From Datnioides undecimradiatus (taxonomy: Eukaryota; Chordata; Actinopteri; Lobotiformes; Datnioididae): a stretch of 64,000 nucleotides of DNA. The notes beneath the pieces are model-generated. The model searched no databases, was not told where the DNA came from, and saw only the letters and a list, made by a program, of their open reading frames with translations. The stretch is taken from assembly GCA_008933995.1 (NCBI GenBank), contig WARS01000050.1, positions 6,078,574 to 6,142,573 of the forward strand, read 5' to 3'. The translations under genes were made by a program, and so were the position numbers. Shown one piece after another: positions 38,836 to 50,162 of the stretch (its first letter is position 1; each line of letters opens with the position of its first letter).

Positions 38836-41800
38836 TCATCCATCAGTGCCTCGTTACAAACAGACCTCAGATAAACTAAGTTTGTGTTTGGCACATTTTC
38901 TGGAATTCGTCAGAATGAAAATAAAGTGCTGCAAAAATATGCCTCATCAGTGATGGACTGACACGCCCCCCCTCCCCTCCCCTGTCAATGTTCACCCCAT
39001 CTCTCCCTCTCCCTCTCTCTGTCTATTTTTTCCTGGAGGCTAATTGTGATTGGCTGATTAAAACAATTACAGAGATAACAAAATCCAATCAAGTACGGAC
39101 GTTGGCGTCATGCAGATATGTGGACCACCTGGGATACGCGCTGGATGATTTAGGCATTTGTCCAAACGCTGCCGAGCAGATAAGACCAAAACACAGAAAT
39201 TAAAAGCCTGATCAATACAAGAGCCTATTTGAGTTGTGTGTGGACGTCTAAATGAAGAGATTATGGTTTGAAAAAAAATAAAACACAAGTAATATAAATT
39301 AGCTGCTTGCCTGAAAATGTTCAGGGAAATCAGCGTGCGGTACATTTTTACATATTTCACTAATTCCTCTGTCAATCATATCACAAGATACGGCTGAAGC
39401 GCCTCCTTTCCTCTCTGTTTACACCTTCTTCTCTGCAGTGTTTTCATCCTTCACCTTTAGTGTTATTATGCAGCGTGCCCCTCTCTGCTTCTCTCTTTTT
39501 GCACACATTTAGCAAGCAAGAGAGGCCCAGATGTTTGCTGAACTGGAAGCCTGCGTTGGCAACAGCTGCCAGCCCGTCACAGAGGAACACAAACAGGAAG
39601 TAGAAAATATAGGCATGCAGTTTAACTTTTAGATGCTCTAACTTCTTTTTTTCCTGCCTCTAACACCATCTCCGTTCATTTCCATCCCCTGAATAAGTGA
39701 CTGAAGTGATTCCAGGACTCATAAACATGCACAGATGTGTGGTGACCACAGAACGGCTTTCGGTTTAAGTTTATGGCGCGGAAAACACATGTATTATGAC
39801 TGGCAGTTAATCTCCTTATCAAGTTCTGACAAAAATACGTACATCACCATCCTGCCAGACGCTGAAAATCCATCCTCTCTTTCACAAACCTGGTAGATGA
39901 TCTCTGAGGCCATATTTTAAGTTGTTTTGTGGCCATTAACTCCACGCGCAGTGCTTCACTCGGCACTCATCCCCCAACATCCATTGTCTGCTTGCCCAAT
40001 TTTACTTCATAACATGGAAAAAGCCGTGCGAGTGAGCAGTGGCCGTAGGGGGGGTGGTCAGAGAAAGAGAGAGAGCCAGAGAAAGAAAGAGGGACCCTGG
40101 CAGGAGGTGGAATCCATTTGAAGCACTTAGTCAGCCAAGAGTCCCCAACAACAAAATTGAGAGAGAGGGAAAATGACCAGCAGGCAGCAGCCACTCTGCC
40201 GGCCCAGGCTCCCAGCGCAATGAGAATAACTTGAAGTAGAATGTAACCTAGAAATAACAGCCCAGTGCATGTGTGCATGTCTGTTTGGCTTTTCATCAAC
40301 CAAAGCTGCCTCCCTTCTCTCCTTGGCCGCCATCTTGTTTTTCGCTGCAGACATGATGTACGTTTCCAACTTAGCAATAGAGAATTGGTTCTGTCAGTTC
40401 TTCCTGCGGGTGATAGATTTACACAGCTTGATTATGACGTTATGTTCCGCCATTTCCCGTATTTCTACAGACGGGTGTTTTCAGCTACTCCTGCAGACTA
40501 GGGTCATACAATTCTCCTTTTCAAGTGACTCGATACAGACTGAGTCTACAATGATAAAGATTCATTTGTAATGATGCACAATTTGATGCAATTTTGATTC
40601 AATCAATCAGGATTTGTATTTTCTTCCCTTTATTCTAGTTAAAGTGTGACTTAAATATATCAGTTATTCCCTCCATTTGTATATCAGATCAGAAAATTAA
40701 GTCTTCTGCACAAAACTAGTAGTGGGATGTAGTGGGTGGTACATTAGATACATTTTTAGCTTGTTCTTAACACATGTTTGTCTTAAAATGCTGCTAAATG
40801 CTATTTTCTAAACTCAAGTCCTTGGTAAGTGTCGTTCTTCGGAATTTGCTCCTTTCAACAACTCTGTATGGGTGCACATGCCTATAAATAAAAAGTCAGA
40901 GGGCAAAACGGATGACGCATTAGCTTCTAACGCTAGAATAACTCGCCCTCATTGAATACTGCTCTAAGTAGCTTTACTGTCAGTGAACGCATTACCTTTT
41001 CCAATTAGTATAGCCTGCTTCTGTTCATTTTGAACACTGCTGATGTCAGGCAGCATTAGACACAGTTGTGGATGTCAAATATGCAGTATGATGTAATTGG
41101 GGATCATGGCAAGCTAGCAGTTCTTTTTATTCCATCAAACTCTGTGCAGCTGAAAAGGTCCGATTTGTTCTCTGTGGTGGCAGAGGAGGAAGTTTGACTT
41201 CAGAGTTTCAGATGCTGAGCTTTGACGACACATTAAAAACATATCGGGTCTTATATCAGCATTTTGGGAATTACAATTGTCCCTATTTCTTTAAAAGGTG
41301 TTCTTAAAATTGCCCAAAGTAAAAAAAAAAAAATGGGAGGCTCCCTGACAAAAATTGAATTCCTTGGAGAGTATCTCCATCAGAGGCAGTGTTTTAGATG
41401 AAAGGACTGGGAGCTTCCAGTGTCTCACCAAATCAAATGATGGAGCCAAAGCCGTTGGTTGAAGTGAACGCTAGCCAGCGACGAATGGCAAAAACCCACC
41501 CAAAGCCTACGCGAGCTTTTAAGATAGATAATGACAAGCATCTTTCCCAGCCTATTCCTCGTCTGCAGTTTGTTGGGCGGAATAAAACAATTTTGTTTCC
41601 AGGCAGTGGACCTAATCCTGTTCACAGTGAAATGGGAGGCTGGCAACCAGATGTCTGCTCTCCTCAGCTGCAGTTCTGCTTATCAGGCTGGATAAAGTCC
41701 AGCAATAGTGACATTATGTTTCAAATGTCTGAGCAGTGAGCTGAGAGAGCCGACGGAGAGGCAGACAGGCCATCCTTACTGTAAGCCTTCAGACGGAGAC

Positions 41801-44800
41801 AGAAGGAAAAGAGAGCTTGTCGATTACCAGACCTGGGGTGGAGATCGATCCTTGCGTAGCCGTAGTTTGGAATGTCCAGGGGTGATTTAGGGGGCACACC
41901 GCTGTCCACAGCCACAGTTTAAAACCGATAGACATTAGGAGAAGTAATTTCAAGTATTTTTCAGTACTGAACAAACCATTGTGGTTTGAAAGTGAGTATT
42001 TACTTCAAGGATGCTCCATTTACTGACACACATGAACACAAACATGCACAAAGCGGCAGAGAGCACAGCTTGGCCTAATTACAGTAAACACAGGTAGACA
42101 AAATGATCACACAAACCACATCTGGACTCGCCTCCTCATGCTATCTCAAGAAATTCAGGCAGAAACATGCCCCCAGTTATAGAGCTGGACTTGGCAATTT
42201 TGGCTTAGTGGCCACTGTCCAAACTGCAGGTCACATGAAGCCCACGGGCTCATTGTTCATCCTTTTTTCCAAATATTATTATGACAAACCATAAAGTCAT
42301 TAATTAACAAACACACTATTTGACACTAGTAAAATTAGATCCAGCAACGATTCGACCAGGAGCATTCATTTAAATACATTGAGTAATGTATTTAAATGAT
42401 GTTCATGTGTGTGGCTCTGTTCTATTCAAGTGTCCCAGTGAGCGCGACCGTGAGCCAGCAAACACAACACCGGGAGCCTGAAATGAAAGCAGCTTAATAG
42501 GATTCAGCCATCATTATTATTACACCTTTGTCCAGATGTCTTCTGTGACCAGGCTTGTATGCGGGAAATTGAGGTGACAAGCCAAACTATGTACAAGTTC
42601 TAAGCCTTGATTACTAATTGGATAGGACCGTTAGAGTGTTGCATTAAGGGTAAGAAGAAAGAGTAATATCTGCGTGGGGTCAGCAAGCCTGAAAGGAAAA
42701 CGACAAACATCGGGGAACAATAACCCCTGATGTAAGACTGACGTGATGGGAAGAAGCAAAGCAGCGGGTGAATTTCCAAACAGACTCACTCAAACAGTCT
42801 GCTTTACTCCACCGGTAGCGTTCTTACATTGGCCCCTGCAATGCACTGATTATTATGCTGAAGTAGCCGTTTAGTGTGCAGATTACATCCTGTGTTATTA
42901 CTTTCCGTAGCTTTGATTCAATATCCCATAGGGGGATAATGATAGTGGGATGTATTCAGATGTTGAGTAACTTACTAACAGCTCAAGTTGTCAACACTGC
43001 CTTTACCTGCTGCTACTCACTCAGTCAGTGAGCCTTTAGCATTTCACTAGTGATAATATCTGACCAAACAGCGTATTGATACCGGGTATACATGTGGTCA
43101 TTCTGTCAACAAAATGCAAGAAGCTCCAAAAAAAAAGAGAATTTATTGCAGAGCTGTTCATTTGCATGACACGCAGCTATACTTAATAAATTGGTCACTC
43201 AGACTAGCTGCGACATCAGCTGCATTAGTCCTTACCAAAAGAATAATGATACACGCTGGGTCACCTGCCACAAAAAAGAAATCTCAACGTGCTGATGGAT
43301 TAACGATGATTAAGAGATGAGGTGAAAACAAACCATTTGCGCCTAAAAGAAGCCCAAACATATTCGATCACTTTGTCATCTTCTCCCTTTTAAATACCAG
43401 CCACAAATCTGATTGCTGTGTTTCATTCAATTTAGCTTGCCATTTGTTACTAATTAATCTAAATTTGCTCGCTACCTCCTGATCAAAACAAAACAGATTG
43501 CCAAGATCAGGTGGCTTCTGTTTATCAACATTATTAAACCGTAATCTGAGTGCTGAGAGGGATGACTTGCATTGTAAATAACACAGAATTCTTGACTGTG
43601 AACCAAAATGATGCTCTCATAAAGTCACAGCTACAGGCATCAATGAAAATATGGTGAAATAACTGATTGATGGATTGATCAAGGCCTAGCACATTCTGGG
43701 ATCCAGCTCCAAAACATCTGTTTATCCCAAATGTGAGAGCCTCAAAGTTTTTAAGTGCCTCCAAATGATCCACTTAGCTCCTCCTCTTAACTGCTTTCAC
43801 AAAGTGTCAAAACTGAACCCAAATGTATTAATATTCAGTGAAAGACGTTTTATCTGATCAAAGTACAAGATTTAACTCTTACACTACGAAATGCCATTCC
43901 CCTCCATGGACCCAAAAGCGTACCACTGCAACCCCAGAGCCATATGATCTCATATGCACAAATATGCTCTTAGTTTGACATTGGCTGATCACCTCTATGT
44001 TTTACCCATTTTATCGATAATTACTGAGAAATTCCCCTTCATTATATTGGTGCTAAAGCTGACTGGTATGGTAGGTATGGCTACGAAATAATGGTATTAC
44101 AATTACTTATATTGTCCAAATTTAGAAGTACAATGTTTTTGTTGTAGATTTCTGAAACGCGTTGTCTGTCGATCTCATAACAGCAGAAGACGATTCATTG
44201 CATTTAGGTCAGCTTTAAAATCTCGTTTGAGGAGAGTAGGCGAGAGACGTCTATATTGGAGGAGTAATCGGTCTCTGTAATCATTCCTACTGTCTATATT
44301 GGTCTTGATGTGATCCACAGTCTTTGTTCTGTTTAAAAATGCATTATAAAGATTAGCTGAAGCTTATACGAGGCTTAGGCAGTTTGAGTCGTGACAACAA
44401 AAGGGTATCTTCGAAAGTTGCGGTCTTTTTACTTCTAGTTTCCCTCTCTGTGAATCCCTCCGCCATGACCAGCAAACGCTGTCTATGTAATGTAATCTGT
44501 ATATTATTCAGATTATATAGTATATTCATCAGAAATGTTTATATTTCACAATGAAATGTATCCAAAAGCCCATTAAAGCGGGACTCCACCAAACCTCTTG
44601 CAGGTCTTGAGGTGCTGCTGCATATGTGTTAAACGATGATAAAGCCTTTTGTGCAAGAGAGTGCTGAGAGAAATCTGGTGACGACGACAATGAAGTGATA
44701 TAGAATTAGTCCGTGTCAGTCTGGGCTGGAAACTACAAGGTTTTAAAAGGAAAAAATAAACAGGATGACGATGGAAAGAAGTCAGTTCATTCGACCTCTG

Positions 44801-45180
44801 CATTGCACTTCTGTTCATTTGCCTCTACTAGAATAAGACACCCCAATCTCTGACCACTGTTGACAGGTCAAGTTGCATTCTGGGTAATGTATTTGGCTGC
44901 TTTTCACAAAGGAAGAAGATTAAGCAGATTAAACCATCCATTGTGAGTCAGACAACATTATACGAGTGCTGAACTAGTGGAGTTCAGTTTAAATACAGTG
45001 ATAGTGACTTCAATCACATCACCCATCATTAAGTTAATTTACTCAGATATTGAAATCAAGCGCAGTTAGCTTCCATTGAGAGCACGTTGTTAAATTTTAA
45101 TTCAGCTGATCGCAGATATTACAGATTATTTTCTCATCTCAAAAATAGAGGAAATTATAAACAAATGAACTTTTTTAGGA

Positions 45181-45290
45181 AAACAAAGAAAGAAAGGAGA
45201 GTAGGAGGGAAGAAAGAAGAGACAGAGAGAAGAAGGAATGCTGGAAAGAAAGACAATGGGACAGAAAGAAAGAAAGAAAGAAAGAAGGAA
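45181..45290. repeat. (GAAA)n/purine-rich tract
   Basis: Polypurine stretch ending in a near-perfect (AAAG)n run at about 45262-45287. Confidence 0.8.
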
Positions 45291-46144
45291 GTTTGTCCTG
45301 AGCTACAGAAGATGGAGCTGTGCTCAGGGTGGAGCTGGTCTCACTGACTTGAGACGGCTGAGCGGCTCCGGCCAGACTGAGGAGCTGAAATCCTCGACAG
45401 GGCGCTGTGACATGGAGAAAATCTCTAGCAGGGTTTAAGTGAGACATTGTCAGCTGTCACACTAATGCTCCACACTGAACAGCCATAATGAGTGACTGAA
45501 TTACTTTTGTGACGTCTGGTGAAATGCTCGACACCGTGGGCTGTCCCCTCAAACCGGGCCCGACGCACAGGAAACAGCGGGCTCAACCTGAATTTTTAAG
45601 CAGCGTGGGCTTGAACTGTCTTTGCAAGTGAGCCGTTTAAACGTAGCAGCTACAAAGCTCAAACCGTTCCGCAGTGGCATCAAAAAACAGGAGTGATAAG
45701 GCGGTGGAATTGCTCGGCTGTGACTGGCAGATGCATACATCTTTTATGCTAACTTTTTTGAACTGCATCAGACAGCTGCTTTTTGTTGCTCACACAGTGT
45801 TGCGCAACGGATATTGCAGACATTTTGCCAAAGACAAACAAGCAGATTTAGTAAAGATACACAGCATGGCTCTGATGATTTTTTTTTTTTCCTTTTTCTT
45901 CAGCATGACTCTACCCTTCAGAGCAAAACCAACCTGCGATGAATAAAATGAACTAGCCATAAAAGCTTTTTAATTAGAGCTGCCTCAGTACTCCCCCAGT
46001 TCTTTTATTAATTAAGTAGCAGTGAAGGTTGTCTGTTGGCATGGAGCATGTGGTAGGTGGGCCAGCGTCATGGGCAGCAGTGTTTTCTCTGTGCTACTCT
46101 CCTTTTTTAAAATGCTGCAAATTAGGCGGAAGTCTTGCATATAG

Positions 46145-46170
46145 CACACACACACACACACACATACACA
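46145..46170. repeat. (CA)n microsatellite
   Basis: CA run with one TA unit. Confidence 0.9.
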
Positions 46171-47235
46171 CTTCTACACATGGGCCCCAGTGGTGTGGAT
46201 GCAGACAAATAGCCTTGAGATGAGAAAATTGTAAATTGCTCCCATGGCAGAGGTAGCCAGAAGAGTTGGATAGATTTTTTCATTTCTTGGTAAGGGAGTG
46301 TTTATAACATCATTGTGAGGTTAAACTCACATCAGCGCTAAAAATGGGACACTAGCCCCTAGGTAGAGTGGGTGCTTATGCTTTTAGCTACCACACGAAT
46401 ACAAATGGAGGGAAGGAAACGTGCAGAGGCAGCATGTATGGGTACGTAAAGGCCACACACATTCACTCATGAACACGTGGCAATGCAGAGGTGACAGAAT
46501 CTGGCAATGGAATCAGCTGAGACACCCGTGAGAACCGCTCATGCTCTGTCACACTGCACTCTGTTGCCTTTTCTTACCCAGCCCTCGCAGCAGCTGGCAT
46601 TCCCTCACAACAATGCGGCATCGTTGATAGCAGCACCACTTCTGAGCCACTTTTCAGAGATGACGTTCCACATGAATGTCAAAATGGAACATTTCACCTC
46701 AGGCCGATGGCCTGTACTTAAAGAGGACCCACCACCAGCAGCCAGCGACATGGGATGATCGGTAAGTGGGTGGAGGCTGGAGCGCAACAATGCAAAGACC
46801 TGGGAAGCGCAGAGGCAGGGCTGAGACAAAGTATAAGATAGTTGGAGATACGTTAGATCCAGCGTCGCAGGCTGATATACACCCGTTCATCAGTGTGTGT
46901 GTGTGATTGTTCTTTCTCTCTTGATCGCAGCAGCGAGAGAGTACAGACCACTGTGGCTGCTCTGTGCAAGTGCATTTTTCTTTTCCATCGACCGTTGGTG
47001 GATCCCAGATGACAGAGCCCTGTGTATGTTTACGTATGTGGGTGCGAGCACGTGTCTGTTAGTGTGTATTCCCTACATGTGAAGTGGGATCCATGGAGAT
47101 GGATTAGGGCTGGAACTAATTTGCTCGTCCACCTGTGAAATGAGAACCAGGGGAGAAGGGACTGGCAGAGGAGGGCCCCGTCACACACGCGTCAGGCTTC
47201 CTACAGACTCAAGCTGACACTTTATGGTTTGATAG

Positions 47236-47241
<6 letters not shown>

Positions 47242-47274
<33 letters not shown>
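47242..47274. repeat. (CA)16 microsatellite
   Basis: One of the longest uninterrupted dinucleotide runs in the window. The minus-strand open frame at 47209-47643 runs through it and is not gene evidence. Confidence 0.95.
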
Positions 47275-47276
<2 letters not shown>

Positions 47277-47865
47277 GCTCTACCCCCCGCATTCTCTCGT
47301 TCCTTTTTCTTTCTCTTAGAAACCTAAGTACAAAACAGACCTGACAGCCGCACAAATCTGAGAGCCGCTTGTAGTGCGAGACACGTCTGACCACATCGTC
47401 TAAGAAAGGAGGCCGTGAATGAGGTGAACACACGCACAAAAAAAGAAAAAAATGCAGTACAGCCAATATATCTGGAGAGAGATTTTCAAAGTTCAACAAA
47501 GAGACAGTGAAACACCAAAACAGTATCATTTTCTGTGACAAGACTGATATGTTCTTATCTTTGCTTTGTGATGTATGTAAGTAACACACTTTGTATTCTG
47601 TTGTATCACCATGTGAGGTACTTTCTCTTGCCACTGAGCACAATTAGGATGCAGTATATATAAGTAAGATTTAGATGTAATGCTCAGCAGTACATTTATG
47701 TTTCGCTAACTGGATGAGTCACGCATCATTCCATCAATCTTTGGAACTTACATGAAGTAAATGTTTTATGTATATTTGTTTTTTTTCCCTTTTCTTGTTG
47801 AAGTACTGCAGTGGCGTCTTATTCAAAATGTAAGTTGCCAGTCAGATATTTCAGTAAATGTCTTT

Positions 47866-47867
<2 letters not shown>

Positions 47868-47909
<42 letters not shown>
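47868..47909. repeat. (TG)n(TA)n compound microsatellite
   Basis: TG run from 47868 to about 47898, then TA to 47909. It forms the exact left boundary of the LINE fragment. Confidence 0.95.
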
Positions 47910-47910
47910 G

Positions 47911-48657
47911 AGTCTCAAGCAGTGGACACCAGATGAGTGGACCCAGGACGAACCTTCATGGGAGGACAAACCCCTGCATGGGATGTACCACCGACAGATA
48001 TCAGAAGTGGCTGACATGGAGAAATCCTACCAATGGCTAGTGAGGGCTGGACTGAAAGACAGCACTGAGGCGCTCATCATGGCAGCACAGGAACAGGCCC
48101 TGAACACAAGAGCAATAGAGGCCCAGATATACCACACCAGGCAAGACCCAAGGTGTAGGCTGTGCAAAGAGGCCCCAGAAACAGTCCAGCACATAACGGC
48201 AGGATGTAAGATGCTGGCAGGAAAAGCATACATGGAACGCCATAACCAGGTGGCCGGCATAGTGTACAGAAACATCTGTGCAGAGTTTGGGCTGGAAGTC
48301 CCTAGATCCAAGTGGGAAACACCTCCAAAGGTGATAGAGAATGAGCGCGCAAAGATCCTGTGGGACTTCCAGGTACAGACTGATAAGATGGTAATGGCTA
48401 ACCAACCGGACATTGTAGTGGTGGACAAGACCCAGAAGAAAGCCGTTGTGGTGGACACCGCAATCCCAAGCGATGGTAACATCAGGAAGAAGGAACATGA
48501 GAAGCTGGAGAAATACCAAGGCCTGAAGGAAGAACTGGAGAAAGCCTGGCAGGTAAAGACATCAGTGGTGCCTGTGGTGATCGGGGCACTCGGAGCAGTG
48601 ACCCCCAAACTGGAGCAGTGGCTACAACAGATCCCAGGAAAGACAACAGACATCTCA
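47911..48657 (+). mobile_element. LINE fragment, REL-endonuclease clade, truncated at both ends
   Basis: This is the DNA extent of the retrotransposon remnant. The left edge sits directly against a (TG)n(TA)n microsatellite (47868-47909). The right edge is where protein similarity stops, immediately before a T- and TA-rich stretch (48658-48682). Upstream truncation is normal for LINEs. Loss of the last roughly two dozen codons and the 3' tail is not what target-primed reverse transcription produces, so a later deletion or a recombination-mediated insertion is inferred. No target-site duplication was recognised. Confidence 0.8.
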
Positions 48658-48681
48658 TTTATTTTTATATATAATATATAA
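47911..48681 (+). CDS. C-terminal fragment of a non-LTR retrotransposon (R4/Dong/Rex6-like) reverse-transcriptase protein with REL endonuclease
   Basis: Seen: the frame is open from just after a TAG at 47908-47910 to the stop at 48679-48681. The first ATG is at 47983, but the protein similarity I recognise already begins near 47911, so that ATG is internal and not a true start. Counting from it, there is a CCHC knuckle C58-x2-C61-x8-H70-x4-C75, a PD pair at 142-143, a following acidic D158, and an H-x2-K-x2-K-Y motif at 172-178. Known: this order (CCHC, PD, D, KxxKY) is the restriction-enzyme-like endonuclease module at the C-terminus of R2/R4/Dong-type LINEs, which nicks target DNA for target-primed reverse transcription. 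Fish carry such elements (Rex6). Similarity runs to about residue 225; the last seven residues are read from AT-rich flank. The whole reverse-transcriptase domain is absent, so the fragment cannot retrotranspose by itself. No frameshift or stop lies inside, which suggests a fairly young copy. The assignment to the R4-like group is from memory of fish proteins; the exact family name is less certain. Confidence 0.85.
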   Translation, partial: SLKQWTPDEWTQDEPSWEDKPLHGMYHRQISEVADMEKSYQWLVRAGLKDSTEALIMAAQEQALNTRAIEAQIYHTRQDPRCRLCKEAPETVQHITAGCKMLAGKAYMERHNQVAGIVYRNICAEFGLEVPRSKWETPPKVIENERAKILWDFQVQTDKMVMANQPDIVVVDKTQKKAVVVDTAIPSDGNIRKKEHEKLEKYQGLKEELEKAWQVKTSVVPVVIGALGAVTPKLEQWLQQIPGKTTDISFIFIYNI

Positions 48682-48949
48682 TGTCAGTTATTGATCATAA
48701 AATGTCAAACACATTTGCTTATGCATGTGAGGAGTGGATGAACATGGGCATGTGTTCCTGTTACATGTCGTGGTAAATCTTTCTCAGTTTTTGATTGGTT
48801 TGACAACACGAGGCACTTGAAGACGTCACCCTGAGCATTTTTCACAATTTTATGACATTTTTTAGAGTGGAAGATTAATTGAACAAGACGAGGCATCTAC
48901 AGCCGTGCTAGAGGCTCCTGAAGCTGAGACACAGTGCTGTGTTGGGCTG

Positions 48950-49100
48950 CTAATGTCAGCATGCTAACGTGCCGCTTTCTAGCTTCACACTTCACCATTT
49001 TAATTTAGCATATTCTTGTGTTTATGAATTATCAATAAAAACAAACTGCAGCTGAGACTGATGTGCAAGGCATTAGTTAGGCAGGTATTCATTCATAATT
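48950..49100. repeat. Second, diverged copy of the 3.0-kb teleost repeat
   Basis: TAATGTCAGCATGCTAACGT near 48951 is followed, after about 75 bases unlike the first copy, by GCAGCTGAGACTGATG (49048-49063) and CATTAGTT--GCAGGTATT. These blocks align by eye with 3065-3118 of the first copy at roughly 60 percent identity, in the same orientation. It sits about 300 bases downstream of the LINE fragment, so this part of the window has gathered several insertions. Confidence 0.5.
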
Positions 49101-49110
49101 ATTAATTATT

Positions 49111-49166
49111 CAGTGTTTCCCATTAATTACCTAGACTATGGCAGCCCACTACAGTCTAATTTGTCC
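49111..49166. mobile_element. Possible terminal fragment of a hAT-like DNA transposon
   Basis: The stretch begins CAGTGTTTCCCATTAATTAC and then runs through a GGCAGCCCACTACAG block. Many vertebrate hAT-family elements begin with CAGTGTTTCCC followed by a GTGGCGGCCCGCCAC-like block, and this reads as a diverged version. The matching inverted end (GGGAAACACTG) was not found nearby, nor was a duplicated 8-bp target, so only one end is supported. Confidence 0.35.
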
Positions 49167-50100
49167 AAACACATAATGAGCCGAAAATATCTTTTACACT
49201 TCTCATAATAACATAAATAATGTCAGCGACCACTGTAAGCTGGATGATCACCCCCAGGTAAATTAAGTGCCTTACATTTGCAATCTATTTTATCCATTTA
49301 TATCCATATTTATTTAGATTTTAAATCAATTCCTGAGAGCAACGCAAACTTGATTGAGTAACTAGTGGACAACAACACATTGCTTCATCCCTCCGTCCCA
49401 TAGCCTTCCTGTTCATTCTGCTCTCGGGTGAGGGTCTGTTGACAATCCACATGCTTTCGAACCAAATTTTGAGCAAAGCCGACAAGATTTGGAGATATTT
49501 CACTGACGTTGTGGACCAGCTGACCAGCAGATAGTGCCTTCCATCCAGCCGCCATACTGCTAGCTCAACAAATATAAATAGTCTTTTCTTGCAGCATTAA
49601 ACTATGTGGGAGTTCTGTAATAGGACTTTCAAGACTTCCAGGTTTGTCAGAAACAGCAAACAAGCAGCAAAGTTGAATACATTTGAATCAAGGATATGAT
49701 CTGTAAAAATATAGGCAACGTCCCACATACATATATTGCCGTGAGATGTGCGGTTTAAGCACAAGGCAACAGCAGGCCTGAATGAAATTGCTGCATTTCT
49801 CACAAGGTAAACACTCACCCATCAAATTTAATGCTCGTCTCTTTCACCTGCACACAGAGGATGGTGAGTTGGGAGATTGCTGCTGACTGCGGCTCTAAGC
49901 GAGCTCATAAACATCTGACTTCCTGTTTTCTTTCATCATTCAAAGAAGGCTTTGCTCATGTGCTTATTAGAAAGACTTGCCTGAGGGAGCACCATCTTTT
50001 AGTTTTCTATGATTACTCTTTTAAAGTAGAGACGGATGTCTGAAACAAGTTGTGCCGAGTCCATCTGTTCACTGTCAGGTATCTGAGCGTGCTGGTTCCC

Positions 50101-50118
50101 GTGTGTGTGTGTGTACAG

Positions 50119-50149
<31 letters not shown>

Positions 50150-50162
50150 GAGTGTGTGTGTG
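50101..50162. repeat. (GT)n microsatellite, three blocks
   Basis: GT runs at 50101-50114, 50120-50146 and 50151-50162, separated by ACAGTA and CAAGA. Confidence 0.95.

Larger units (their letters stand above)
38836..47241. other. Noncoding stretch
   Basis: Simple repeats at 45181 and 46145, an A-run at 41320-41332 and a T-run at 45881-45890. Open frames of 113 codons (41398-41739, +) and 136 codons (40377-39967, -) have no recognisable domains, and their composition follows the local DNA. Confidence 0.55.

Noticed and set aside
41398..41739. 113-codon + strand frame
   Set aside because: Composition is mixed, but no domain or similarity was recognised and there is no supporting gene structure.
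47209..47643. 144-codon minus-strand frame
   Set aside because: Part of it is the translation of a CA microsatellite (a Cys-Val run). No domain is visible in the rest.
48027..48653. Long minus-strand frames (208 and 160 codons) at the LINE fragment
   Set aside because: They are the antisense shadow of the retrotransposon coding frame.
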